The notes beneath the pieces were generated by a model. That model was given only the letters and a program-made list of their open reading frames with translations. It was not told the DNA's origin and searched no databases. Shown here piece after piece: positions 36,076-45,087 of a stretch of DNA of 64,000 bases (position 1 is its first letter; the number at the start of each line of letters is the position of its first letter). Source of the stretch: an uncultured Roseobacter sp. (GTDB taxonomy: Bacteria; Pseudomonadota; Alphaproteobacteria; Rhodobacterales; Rhodobacteraceae); assembly GCF_947495275.1 (NCBI RefSeq), contig NZ_CANLYL010000015.1:48180-112179 (forward strand), read 5' to 3'. Position numbers and translations under genes: made by a program.

Positions 36076-37407
36076 ATGACAATTTCATCTTCGCTCAATG
36101 CAGGCGTTGCAGGACTTCAAACAAATGCTCAGCGACTGGCGTCAATCTCGGACAACATCGCTAATTCCTCAACCTTTGGCTATAAGCGGGTGGAAACAGA
36201 TTTCGAATCCATGGTTTTGTCATCCGGTGGCGGCTCCTATGCTGCCGGTGGCGTCAGGGCTGCCTCACAGCGGTTGATTGATCAGCGCGGCACCCTGATT
36301 TCGACGTCAAATTCGACTGACCTTGCCGTTCGTGGCAAAGGCATGTTGCCGGTCGCACAAGCGGCACAAGTACAGACTGCCGGCGCTGATGCGCCCATGT
36401 TCCTGTCCACAACCGGATCATTCCGTACAGACGCCGAAGGATATCTGACATCTCAGTCCGGACTTGTCCTGATGGGGTGGCCCGCTGCTGCGGATGGTAC
36501 AATTCCAAACTATCCTCGTGATTCCGCAGACGGCCTTGAACCCATCAGGATCAATACAAGCCAACTCGCAGGGAATCCCACTCTTTCGATGAGCCTTGGG
36601 GTGAACCTGCCCGCCACAGAGACAGAGTTCGGAGCCGCGGCGCTTACGGAACAGTTATCCGTAGAGTATTTTGATAATCTGGGGACATCCCAAAGCATCA
36701 GCATTACTTTTGAACCGACCGCACCCGCGGCGGCGGGCGACCCCGCCACAAACGAGTGGACGATGACAATGACTGATTCCGCGCAGGGCGGAGACCAGAT
36801 TGGCCGGTACACGCTCACATTTACTGATGCGCGTACAGGTGGCGGCACGCTCGCAACGGTGACGCCAATTGCGACAACGGCACCAGTAGGTGCCAGCCCC
36901 GCGTACGATGCCGCAACTGGTCAGGTGACGGTCAACGTGGCCGCGGGTCCAATCTCCGTTGACATTGGTACGATTGGCGACACCGAAGGTTTATCGCAAC
37001 TGTCATACAATTTTGCACCAATTTCCGTGACCAAGGATGGCTCCGCGATTGGCAACTTTATTGGTCTGGACGTAGACCCGAACGGCTTTGTCCGTGCGAG
37101 CTTTGACACCGGTGAAATTCGTACGGTCTATCAAATTCCGCTCGTCAACGTCGCAAATCCGAATGGGCTTCAAACCTTTGATAGCCAGACATATTTGCCC
37201 TCACGTCAAAGCGGCGCCTTCTTCCTGTGGGATGCCGGTGATGGGCCAACTGGCGATATTGCCTCTTTCGCAAGAGAGGAATCTACCACGGATGTCGCCG
37301 GGGAGTTGACCGACATGATTAAGACCCAGCGCGCTTACTCTTCTAATGCCAAGGTCATCCAAACGGTTGACGAGATGTTGCAGGAAACGACCAACATCAA
37401 ACGATAA
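36076..37407 (+). CDS. flgE: FlgE, flagellar hook protein
   Basis: FlgE polymerises into the hook. The 443-residue product has the rod/hook N-terminus (SSLNAGVAGLQTNAQRLASI then SDNIANSSTFGYKR), a central variable region rich in Thr, Ala and Gly, and the C-terminal heptad region ending AYSSNAKVIQTVDEMLQETTNIKR. It has no signal peptide, as expected for a type III export substrate. ATG 36076 follows AAAGG; a GTG two codons upstream is also in frame. Confidence 0.95.
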   Translation: MTISSSLNAGVAGLQTNAQRLASISDNIANSSTFGYKRVETDFESMVLSSGGGSYAAGGVRAASQRLIDQRGTLISTSNSTDLAVRGKGMLPVAQAAQVQTAGADAPMFLSTTGSFRTDAEGYLTSQSGLVLMGWPAAADGTIPNYPRDSADGLEPIRINTSQLAGNPTLSMSLGVNLPATETEFGAAALTEQLSVEYFDNLGTSQSISITFEPTAPAAAGDPATNEWTMTMTDSAQGGDQIGRYTLTFTDARTGGGTLATVTPIATTAPVGASPAYDAATGQVTVNVAAGPISVDIGTIGDTEGLSQLSYNFAPISVTKDGSAIGNFIGLDVDPNGFVRASFDTGEIRTVYQIPLVNVANPNGLQTFDSQTYLPSRQSGAFFLWDAGDGPTGDIASFAREESTTDVAGELTDMIKTQRAYSSNAKVIQTVDEMLQETTNIKR

Positions 37408-37436
37408 TCTCTTTTCGCAAGTAACGAGGGCCTGAC

Positions 37437-38882
37437 ATGTCTATTTCAGGGGCACTATCAAACGCAATGACAGGGCTGCGCGCCGCGGGGCGCAGTTCTG
37501 AGACGATTTCCGCCAATATCGCGAACGCTATGACACCTGGTTATGGCGTTCGGTCTGTTGCCTTGTCGTCATCCCAGATTGGCGGCGTGAGCATTGATGG
37601 CATCGTTCGAAATGTCGACCCCGCGCTTTTGGTTGACCGTGGCCTTGCGGAAGCAGCTTTTTCCAACTCTTCTGACAGAGCACGGTTTCTGACCAGTCAC
37701 GAAGATGCGTTGGGCACCCCAGATGACCCCAACTCGCTATCGGCACGTTTGGCACAATTTGAAAGCAGTCTTGTCACGGCTACAAGTCGCCCAGACGCAC
37801 CCGAGAGACTAGGCAGCGTCGTAAATGCGGCCCGCGATCTTGCGACCCTCATCTCTTCGGCATCAGATAATGTGCAGGAAGCTCGCAGCGAAGCAGATCG
37901 AAATATCGGGATACAAGTTGATCGGTTGAGTTCCGCGCTGGGTGGGGTGAAGGAACTGAACATTCAGATCACCAAGACCCTGGCTCTCGGCGGTGATACA
38001 TCGGCGCTACAGGACAACAGACAGGCTTTGGTTGACGAAATCAGCGCAATTGTCCCTGTACGTCAGATTTCTCGCGACAACGGGCAGATTGCGCTTTACT
38101 CCACCGGGGGTGCGATCCTTTTGGATGGCGGCATTGCCGAGATCGAATTCACGCCCGTCAATCAGGTCACACCCTACATGACCCTTGCAGGAGGCCAGTT
38201 GTCAGGCCTGACGATCAATGGGTTCAGCGTTCGGACCGATAGCGAACGTGGCACCCTAGGTGGAGGCTCGCTGGGTGCTCAGTTTGAGATCAGGGATGAA
38301 CTGGGGACGGACGCACAAACCCAACTAGATGCCCTTTCGCGAGATCTGATCGAACGGTTTCAAGACCCCGCAGTAGACGCAACTCTGGCTGTAGGGGACG
38401 CAGGCATTTTCACAGACGCCGGTGCTGCTTTTGATCCGCTGAACGAGGTCGGCATTTCCGCCCGCCTGTCCATCAATGCAGCGATTGATGAACGGCAGGG
38501 CGGCGAAGCCTGGCGTATCAGGGATGGTATCAATGCTTTGGTGCAGGGTGATGTGGGTGACTCGCGATTGCTGCAAGGGCTGACGACCGCTTTGAATGCC
38601 AACAAGGTGCCAGCATCCGGTGACTTTGGAGCCGGGGCTTTTTCGGCAATTAATCTTGCAGCGACCTTGACATCTCAGTTGGGCGCTGATCGCGCACAAG
38701 CTGATCAAAGTCTGAGTTTTACGTCGACACAGTTTAACGAGTTAACCCAACTGGTTCTCGCAGAGGGTGTTGATACCGATCAGGAGTTGCAACGCCTTCT
38801 GCTCGTTGAGCAAACCTACGCGGCCAACGCTCGAATGATCGAAGCCGCTGACGAAATGATGCAAACTATATTGAGGTTGTAA
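37437..38882 (+). CDS. flgK: FlgK, hook-filament junction protein 1
   Basis: FlgK joins hook and filament. The 481-residue product has the axial N-terminus (SISGALSNAMTGLRAAGRSS then ETISANIANAMTPGY) and the coiled C-terminus ending EQTYAANARMIEAADEMMQT. It is somewhat short for FlgK, as is common in this family. It lies between flgE and flgL and is three bases from flgL. Confidence 0.93.
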   Translation: MSISGALSNAMTGLRAAGRSSETISANIANAMTPGYGVRSVALSSSQIGGVSIDGIVRNVDPALLVDRGLAEAAFSNSSDRARFLTSHEDALGTPDDPNSLSARLAQFESSLVTATSRPDAPERLGSVVNAARDLATLISSASDNVQEARSEADRNIGIQVDRLSSALGGVKELNIQITKTLALGGDTSALQDNRQALVDEISAIVPVRQISRDNGQIALYSTGGAILLDGGIAEIEFTPVNQVTPYMTLAGGQLSGLTINGFSVRTDSERGTLGGGSLGAQFEIRDELGTDAQTQLDALSRDLIERFQDPAVDATLAVGDAGIFTDAGAAFDPLNEVGISARLSINAAIDERQGGEAWRIRDGINALVQGDVGDSRLLQGLTTALNANKVPASGDFGAGAFSAINLAATLTSQLGADRAQADQSLSFTSTQFNELTQLVLAEGVDTDQELQRLLLVEQTYAANARMIEAADEMMQTILRL

Positions 38883-38885
38883 GCT

Positions 38886-39890
38886 ATGAGCACGATTTCA
38901 CTAGGCGACTTGGCACAATCTTTCATGCTCCAGCGCCGGAGCGTTGCGTTGAGACAAGATCTCACGAGACTGACCGATGAATTGTCGAGCGGCAAGGTCT
39001 CCGATGTCAGAGAGGTTCTTGACGGCAATCATAACTACTTGACCGGGCTGGAAAGATCGCTGGAGGTGTTGGAAGGCTATTCTGTCGCGAACTCCGAGGC
39101 GACATATTACACTGGTGCGATGCAAGACGCGCTGGAACGTGTACAGGATTTTGGCGGGGCCCTAGGGCTCGATCTGTTGCTTGCCAGCGGTGGGCCCATC
39201 GGCGTCATTGCGGGAAATCCCTCCGACAATGCCCGCACCCAATTGCAGGGTATAATCAATTCTCTTAATGATGACATTGCGGGACGCAGCCTGTTTTCCG
39301 GCACCACCACAGATCAAGCCCCGCTGCCTGACGCAGACACGCTCATCGCTCAAGTTCTCGCCGTTGTTACCGGGCAAACGACGCCTGAGGACATTGTAAA
39401 CGCTGCTGAAACCTGGTTTTCAGACCCCGCCGGCTTTGACACGGTATCTTACGCAGGATCTGCGACGGCCCTCGCGCCATTTGTCCTATCTGACACCGAA
39501 CGCGTGAACCTAGATGTAAGAGCGAACGACGATGCACTGAAGGAATTGCTGCTCCACACGACGGTTGCAGCGATTGCAGATGATCCGGCGCTCGCACTAA
39601 CAGTTACCCAACAATCCGAACTGTTTGGGATCACTGGGATTGGCCTTCAATCAAACCAAGATAGCATTACTAGCCTGCGCGCAAACATCGGTTTCACTGA
39701 GGAGCGGATAGAGATGATCTCCGCGCGGAATCAGGCCGAAGAAACCAGCTTGGAGTTCGCAAGGAATGCCTTATTGGCAGCCGATCCATTTGAAACTGCG
39801 ACTGAATTGGAAAGCGTACAATTCCATTTGCAAAGCCTTTACTCTGTAACTGTAAGAAGCTCTCAGCTATCTTTGGTGAATTTCCTATGA
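38886..39890 (+). CDS. flgL: FlgL, hook-filament junction protein 3
   Basis: The 334-residue protein is flagellin-like, with coiled N-terminal (LAQSFMLQRRSVALRQDLTR) and C-terminal (EERIEMISARNQAEETSLEF) helices and a central beta region. FlgL connects FlgK to the filament. Gene order (after flgK, 4-bp overlap with flgI) separates it from flagellin itself. Confidence 0.92.
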   Translation: MSTISLGDLAQSFMLQRRSVALRQDLTRLTDELSSGKVSDVREVLDGNHNYLTGLERSLEVLEGYSVANSEATYYTGAMQDALERVQDFGGALGLDLLLASGGPIGVIAGNPSDNARTQLQGIINSLNDDIAGRSLFSGTTTDQAPLPDADTLIAQVLAVVTGQTTPEDIVNAAETWFSDPAGFDTVSYAGSATALAPFVLSDTERVNLDVRANDDALKELLLHTTVAAIADDPALALTVTQQSELFGITGIGLQSNQDSITSLRANIGFTEERIEMISARNQAEETSLEFARNALLAADPFETATELESVQFHLQSLYSVTVRSSQLSLVNFL

Positions 39891-40990
39891 AAAAATTTGT
39901 CGCGGCGATCTTATTGATATGCGCAATGGTAGATTCGGCTTCCGCTGGTCCGGTGAGAATAAAGGACCTCGTTGAGTTTGACGGCGTTCGAGGCAATGAT
40001 CTGGTAGGCTATGGGTTGGTCGTGGGATTGAACGGGACCGGCGACGGGTTGCGAAACGCGCCATTCACCGAAGAAATCATGTCGAATATCCTTGAAAGGC
40101 TCGGTGTGAATGTTGCTGGCGAACAGTTCAGGCCAAAGAATGTCGCCGCTGTTCTTGTAACCGCCGCGTTGCCACCATTTGCTCGAGGAGGTGGACAAAT
40201 AGATGTCACCGTTTCTGCAATAGGTGATGCAAACAGCCTTTTAGGCGGCACTTTGATTATGACCCCATTGAATGCAGCTGATGGCCAAATTTACGCTGTC
40301 GCCCAAGGTACGATCATAGCCGGGGGTGCGGTCGCCGAAGGCGATGGTGCGAATGTAACGCAAGGAGTTCCGACCTCGGGGGTGATTCCCTCTGGAGCTA
40401 GAGTCGAACGAGAAATCGAATTCGATTTGGCTAGTTTGACAAATTTGCGTTTGGCGCTGCGTGATGCTGATTTCACAACGGCTGCGAGAATCGAACAGGC
40501 CATCAATTCAGATTTTGGCCGCCCAGTGGCGTTCATGCTGGATTCCGGGACGGTACGTCTCGACATTCCACAAACAAGAATGGCCTCCGTAGCACACGCT
40601 TTGGGAAGGATCGAAAATATATCCGTCCAACCTGAGCGAAAAGCAAGAGTCGTCGTTGATCAGAGATCAGGAACAATTGTGATGGGGGAGGATGTGCGGA
40701 TTTCGCGAGTTGCGGTATCTCAAGGCAATCTTACCCTCAGAATTCAAGAAGCACCGGTAGCAGTGCAACCAAACCCATTTGCTGACGGAGAGACGGTAGT
40801 TGTGCCGCGGACCAATGCGGAAATCGAGGAAGAACCAGGAATAGGTTTGGCAGAGATTCCCAGTGGCACGTCATTGTCCGAGGTTATTGCAGGGCTAAAT
40901 GCCCTTGGCGTTTCACCTCGCGACATGATCGATATTCTCAAGAGCATAAAGGCGGCTGGCGCATTACATGCTGAGTTCATAGTCCGTTGA
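39887..40990 (+). CDS. flgI: FlgI, flagellar P-ring protein
   Basis: FlgI forms the P ring in the peptidoglycan layer. The 367-residue precursor has a Sec signal peptide (about 1-20, ending SASA) and the conserved start RIKDLVEFDGVRGNDLVGYG, then LVVGLNGTGDG. The C-terminus LKSIKAAGALHAEFIVR is typical. It is the last gene of the flagellar block and is followed at once by insertion-element debris. Confidence 0.96.
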   Translation: MKKFVAAILLICAMVDSASAGPVRIKDLVEFDGVRGNDLVGYGLVVGLNGTGDGLRNAPFTEEIMSNILERLGVNVAGEQFRPKNVAAVLVTAALPPFARGGGQIDVTVSAIGDANSLLGGTLIMTPLNAADGQIYAVAQGTIIAGGAVAEGDGANVTQGVPTSGVIPSGARVEREIEFDLASLTNLRLALRDADFTTAARIEQAINSDFGRPVAFMLDSGTVRLDIPQTRMASVAHALGRIENISVQPERKARVVVDQRSGTIVMGEDVRISRVAVSQGNLTLRIQEAPVAVQPNPFADGETVVVPRTNAEIEEEPGIGLAEIPSGTSLSEVIAGLNALGVSPRDMIDILKSIKAAGALHAEFIVR

Positions 40991-41040
40991 GATGGCTGTT
41001 TTAGCCCCCTAGGACCGTGCCAAATTGGTCTTAGTTTTGG

Positions 41041-42020
41041 AGATGGGGTTGATGGCGCAGAAACGGTATTCGGATGAAGAATTTCTTCGGCTTTTGCGTG
41101 AGATTGAGTTGAGACTTGCCTCTGGTTCGGATGTGGTGACTGCTTGTACGAAGGTGGAATGAGCGATGCGGCTTATTGAGCTTGGCGCATACGGTTTGTT
41201 GGGATGTGGCGATCCGAGATAGCCAACGTGAAGGGGTTGTAGAAGGAGAATGATCGATTGAAGCGGATCGTTGCAAGTTTAGAATTGGATAAGCTGATCC
41301 TCAAAGAACGCCTCGATTATTTGAAGCCTAAGGCCTGAGGACAAAGCAGCTTCGTCAGGCCGTGGTGGATATCCGACAAAAGCTGGCGGCTTTCGAACGC
41401 CGTACGTGCCGGATGACGGGCATGGCGCGGAGTACGCAAATATATCGAGTTGCCCCCAAGGATGATGAAGCTTTGCGCCTCGCGCTGATCCGGTCGGCCA
41501 AACAATATGGGCGCTACGGTAAACTCACAGTGCTACTGAGCATTGAAGGATGGTCGGTCAATCACATATGGAGCGTTGATTTTGTTCACGACAAGCTTGG
41601 CAACGAACGCCCGTATTAGATGCTGACGTTGCTTGATGAATACGCCCGCGAGCCGCAATGCGTCGCGGTCAAGTTGAAGATGAATAACGCAGACTTCTTG
41701 GACGCTCTACTCTTTGTTTTTGTAACGTGGGAAACCAGAATGCGCTCGTTCGGACAATAGTTCAGAGTTCATCGTGGCAGCACTGCAAGATTGGCTGAGA
41801 AAGGTGGGGATCAAGCCGACCCAGATATACCCGGGATCGCTATGGTAAAAAGGTTACAACGAACGCTTTAACGGCACATTGCGCCGTGAAGTTCTGAATA
41901 CCGAATGGTTCTACACCACAAAAACAGACCGTCATCGATACTTGGCCCCAACAATACAAACGTGTCCGATCGCATTAGGTCCTAAACATGCGCTCACCTG
42001 TCCCAGAAACTGCCTTCAAA
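41041..42020 (+). pseudogene. Decayed IS3-family insertion element (OrfA and OrfB remnants)
   Basis: OrfA starts at 41052 (MAQKRYSDEEFLRLLREIEL) but stops after 36 codons; its C-terminal part reappears with the RLKRIVASLELDKLILKERL pattern, ending at 41338. OrfB begins near 41362 (DIRQKLAAFERRTCRMTGMA), loses an internal section, then shows SVDFVHDKLGNERPY before an in-frame stop at 41617-41619. Later pieces, DNSSEFIVAALQDWLRKVG and GYNERFNGTLRREVLNTEW, hold the remaining catalytic Asp and Glu. Deletions, frameshifts and stops mean it cannot transpose. The right end is missing. Confidence 0.85.
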
Positions 42021-42028
42021 GGTGGCCC

Positions 42029-42333
42029 ATGCACATGGATCGCATTGACGAAGGCGTGAACAAGGCAACACCGAGATCGGGCAGATTTCGGTCGATGATA
42101 TGCTGCATCCATTCCACATCCACGGATGTTGGTTCCGCATTATTTGCCAAGACGGTGCCGAACCGCCTCGTTATACTAATGGGTTGAAAGCTATGGTTCA
42201 TGTAGAAGAAACTTGGCCTGATGTGCTGGTTCAGTTCGACTATGAGGCGAAGGCAAACACGCCCTACATGTATCATTGCCACATCTTGGAGCACGAGGAT
42301 TGTGGGATGATGAGGCAGTTTGTAGTGATCTGA
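42029..42333 (+). pseudogene. 3' fragment of a multicopper oxidase gene
   Basis: The reading runs MHMDRIDEGVNK, changes frame near 42063, then continues GNTEIGQISVDDMLHPFHIH. It ends with HCHILEHEDCGMMRQFVVI and a stop at 42331-42333. HPFHIHG and HCHILEHEDCGM are the C-terminal copper ligands of CueO/CopA-like oxidases. Only the last fifth of such a protein is present and its upstream part has been replaced by the insertion element, so this is a remnant. Confidence 0.8.
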
Positions 42334-42426
42334 GGAATGCAAAATCTGTAACGAATTAGTGATTTCTCCAACGACGCTGTTTGCCAGCCAGCCCAGTTGC
42401 TGCGCTCAATCGTTAACGTGTGCTCC

Positions 42427-42933
42427 TCATCGAGAGTAGTAGCTAGATTCGTGCCGCTCTATGTTGAACCCTTCATCTGAAGATGGCACAACAAAATGCT
42501 TGGAAATCTGCCAGAACTGTTCCTCAGTGACAGTAAACGGATGATCGCCATGCATGTTACGAGCGCGCAGTCTTTCAATGCAGATATCATTGGGAACATC
42601 GAGTACATGAAGCTTGTGAGCCGCGTCTGTCTGATCAAGTATTCTCCGCATCCAGCTGCGTGCTTCGGTGGTGTTCGCTTGGAAATCCAAAACGACCGAG
42701 ACCCCGGCGTTTAACAACGATGCCACGTGAGGACCAATGATTTTCCGAAGTTTCACTGTGCAACGCCGATAATCGGATATCGAAGACATCTCTTCTGAGT
42801 AGAGCGCGCGCAACCAATTGTCTTCACCGATGATGATTGTTCTTTCCGCGTTGCCAAGCCGTTTAGCCAGCGTTGATTTTCCTGAAGCAATTCTTCCGCA
42901 CAGCAGATGCAGGGTTGGCGATGTGGAGGACAT
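42427..42933 (-). CDS. Small P-loop kinase-like ATPase (AAA_33/zeta-toxin-like fold)
   Basis: The 168-residue protein has a Walker A motif GRIASGKST at 13-21, an aspartate pair region after GEDNWLRALY, and a C-terminal arginine-rich lid (CIERLRARNMHGDHPFTVTE). This layout fits small kinases of the AAA_33 group, which includes polynucleotide kinases, chloramphenicol phosphotransferase and zeta toxin. The substrate is unknown. There is no adjacent antitoxin-like gene. It lies in the accessory patch after the IS remnant. Confidence 0.75.
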   Translation of the reverse strand: MSSTSPTLHLLCGRIASGKSTLAKRLGNAERTIIIGEDNWLRALYSEEMSSISDYRRCTVKLRKIIGPHVASLLNAGVSVVLDFQANTTEARSWMRRILDQTDAAHKLHVLDVPNDICIERLRARNMHGDHPFTVTEEQFWQISKHFVVPSSDEGFNIERHESSYYSR

Positions 42934-43099
42934 TGGGATAGCCTTGTGCAGAGAATGACGCGCATTTGACGTTCAGATACAACCTCCGCGGTCCGGAGTG
43001 CTAGGTCAGGTCGCGATGCGGAGATTAAGGCAGCCGTAGCGAATGGCAACATCGCTCCGCATCTCAAAGATGTGAGCAAGGGTCAATGGTATTGCTAGG

Positions 43100-43486
43100 T
43101 CAATGTGAGTTTCTTTGCTCAGGGACGTACGCATTCAGTTTGTTCCCGTCCAAGTCCCGAAAATAGCCTGCGTAAACACCATGCTCGCCGCGTGGCCCTG
43201 GGCGGCCCTCATTCTTGCCGCCGAGTAAAACGCCTTTGGCGTGAAAAGCATCGACTTGCTTAGCGGTGTCGACTTTGAATGCCACCATGACGCCGTTTCC
43301 AGCGCTTGCTGCCCGGCCGTTAAACGGGCGCGCCAAACACAAGGCGGTCTCGGCGCGTGACAGTCCCCATGCCGCCATGTCCCCATGCTGCCATAGTCTT
43401 TGGATGCCAATCGTCGCCAGCAACGTGTCGTAAAACTTGATCGCCCTGTCCAGATCAGTCGTCCCAATTGTCACATAGCCGATCAT
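43100..43486 (-). CDS. VOC-family (glyoxalase-like) protein
   Basis: The 128-residue protein has the paired beta-alpha-beta-beta-beta pattern of the VOC superfamily, beginning IGYVTIGTTDLDRAIKFYDT and ending FRDLDGNKLNAYV. The frame continues upstream into the neighbouring gene; ATG 43486 lies two bases after that gene's stop and is the natural start. Members include lyases, dioxygenases and resistance proteins; the function here is not assigned. Confidence 0.85.
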   Translation of the reverse strand: MIGYVTIGTTDLDRAIKFYDTLLATIGIQRLWQHGDMAAWGLSRAETALCLARPFNGRAASAGNGVMVAFKVDTAKQVDAFHAKGVLLGGKNEGRPGPRGEHGVYAGYFRDLDGNKLNAYVPEQRNSH

Positions 43487-43487
43487 C

Positions 43488-44177
43488 TTATTGCCCAGTT
43501 CTGGCTGATTTCTCGTCCGAGGCACACGCTGCCGACCGCTGTTTTGGCGTCAGCATCGTCCAAATGAAAACCTCGGCGATCAGCAGATTAACTACCCATG
43601 CGAAGACCATAATGGCGTCGCGCGACGGGCCTGTCGCCTCGGTCCCGAAAAAGATTAGCCATCCAATGCCGATGAAGGTTTGCGTAGACGCACCCTGAGC
43701 AATTGCATAGGCACGCAGCATAAAGGTGCTGTGCCTAGAGGTATTCCGCGACCTGATAGCAAGAACAGCCCAAACGATGAAGAAGATCATCAGAAAGCCC
43801 AGGGTGATCCGAGCCCAATACAGCAAGTTCCCCTGAAGGCTGATCGGAAAGCTGTAGAAATGGGTCATCCACAATCCGCTTCCGGCAGAAAGACAGCCAG
43901 CCGTCGCAACAATTCGGCCAAAAATGCGGTGGGTTGCAGGATATTTCCGTCTGATCCTTGGCAGGAACTGGATTGCGCCAAGAAGACAAAACAAGAAACT
44001 GCCAAGAATGTGCAGAACGATGGGGAGGGGCATTGAGGATGCCCGCGGGTTTGCTGGGGCGATTGCCGGCCCGCCTGCCAGTTCGAGCACGCGGGACAAG
44101 CCGCCAAAGGTTGGTATGAACGAATAGACGAAAAGGAGGACAAGGATAGCCCACTCGGATTTTCTCAAAATTTTCAA
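43488..44177 (-). CDS. DUF2306-like integral membrane protein
   Basis: The 229-residue protein has about six hydrophobic segments (near 10-27, 50-72, 85-105, 120-140, 160-180, 190-210). The pattern RRKYPATHRIFGRI after the second helix is characteristic of DUF2306-type membrane proteins. Function is unknown. It overlaps the methyltransferase gene by 4 bp and is followed after one base by the VOC gene start, so all three are one operon. Confidence 0.75.
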   Translation of the reverse strand: MKILRKSEWAILVLLFVYSFIPTFGGLSRVLELAGGPAIAPANPRASSMPLPIVLHILGSFLFCLLGAIQFLPRIRRKYPATHRIFGRIVATAGCLSAGSGLWMTHFYSFPISLQGNLLYWARITLGFLMIFFIVWAVLAIRSRNTSRHSTFMLRAYAIAQGASTQTFIGIGWLIFFGTEATGPSRDAIMVFAWVVNLLIAEVFIWTMLTPKQRSAACASDEKSARTGQ

Positions 44178-44986
44178 GCGTCGCCCTCGTGCTTCTCTGT
44201 TGCCGACGCGGTTTCAGGAGGCCGTCCCGGTCCGCTCGATCGACGCGCCCAGAATGCGGTGCTGGCTTGGCCCGCGCAGGACCCCAAGCGGATGGGCTGG
44301 CAACCGATGTTTTCCAGATGGCATGCGCGTAGCCAAGCGACGCCTTGCCGTTCTGTGATCGCCCATGTTCGCCATCGCATCTGGATGAATGCGCCGAAGC
44401 CGGATCGCCGCACCAGACACACGAAGAGCATGCCGCCCGGCTTGAGTACGCGGATCATCTCGTTCAAAGCGAGTTGGGGATTTGGCAAGTGCTCGAGCAC
44501 GTGAGCGGCCATCACGACATCAAAGGTGGCATCGTTATAAGGTATCGACAGAATATCTGCCTGTCTCAGGTCTGGTGCCAAACCCGCCTGCCGCATCTCA
44601 ACATCAGCCCGGGCCAGCATCTCAGCTGAGAGATCGATGCCGCAGAAGTTGAGGGATTGGGAGAGAATGCTGCTAAGTGCAGTCGAAAGCGCTCCGCTTC
44701 CGACGCCGCAATCCAACACCCGCGCCTGCGATCCAACTTTTCCAAGTGCGGTCACTGCGCCGGACGCCATCAGCGATCTTCGGTATGCTGCCGCAAGCCC
44801 GTACCGCCGTATCTTTTGCTGCCAATTGCGGGAGGCTGCATCGTATTGTCTGGCCAGATCCTCTTTGGCTCTCGGTTGCCGATTGATGGTAACCTGCCAT
44901 GAGCCAAACCGATAATTGGTCATGGGAATTGTCTGCTGATTTGATGGATCAATCACCGCGTCATCCGATTGCCTGCGGATATGCAT
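44174..44986 (-). CDS. Class I SAM-dependent methyltransferase
   Basis: The 270-residue product has the SAM-binding motif VLDCGVGSGALS near 89-100, an acidic residue after the second strand (FCGIDLSAEML), and the motif HVLEHLPNPQLALNEMIRVL then KPGG. It belongs to the methyltransferase type 11/ubiE-like group. The substrate is unknown. ATG 44986 sits inside a palindrome that repeats the half-sites of the nearby LysR operator candidate. Confidence 0.88.
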   Translation of the reverse strand: MHIRRQSDDAVIDPSNQQTIPMTNYRFGSWQVTINRQPRAKEDLARQYDAASRNWQQKIRRYGLAAAYRRSLMASGAVTALGKVGSQARVLDCGVGSGALSTALSSILSQSLNFCGIDLSAEMLARADVEMRQAGLAPDLRQADILSIPYNDATFDVVMAAHVLEHLPNPQLALNEMIRVLKPGGMLFVCLVRRSGFGAFIQMRWRTWAITERQGVAWLRACHLENIGCQPIRLGSCAGQASTAFWARRSSGPGRPPETASATEKHEGDA

Positions 44987-44988
44987 AT
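44979..44988. promoter_or_regulatory. Palindrome at the methyltransferase start
   Basis: ATATGCATAT is a perfect palindrome covering the start codon of the methyltransferase gene. It contains the same ATATGC/GCATAT elements that flank the candidate LysR site at 45056-45080. Confidence 0.3.
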
Positions 44989-45055
44989 GGGCTAGTTCCT
45001 TGATTGATGCGTCTTTCTCACACCCATCTACTTTGCCCGATGGGATTATAAAATT

Positions 45056-45080
45056 GCATATTTACGTAGTTCTGATATGC
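45056..45080. promoter_or_regulatory. Candidate LysR operator in the divergent gap
   Basis: GCATAT (45056-45061) and ATATGC (45075-45080) form a perfect inverted repeat with a 13-base spacer, eight bases before the LysR start. The position fits autoregulation and control of the divergent methyltransferase operon. Confidence 0.45.
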
Positions 45081-45087
45081 GAAAATC

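Noticed and set aside
41362..41619. Possible intact small gene of 85 codons
   Set aside because: The protein is a truncated and internally deleted IS3 OrfB, so it is counted with the decayed element.
42427..42933. Toxin-antitoxin system
   Set aside because: The kinase is distantly zeta-like only by fold, and no partner gene of antitoxin size overlaps or adjoins it.
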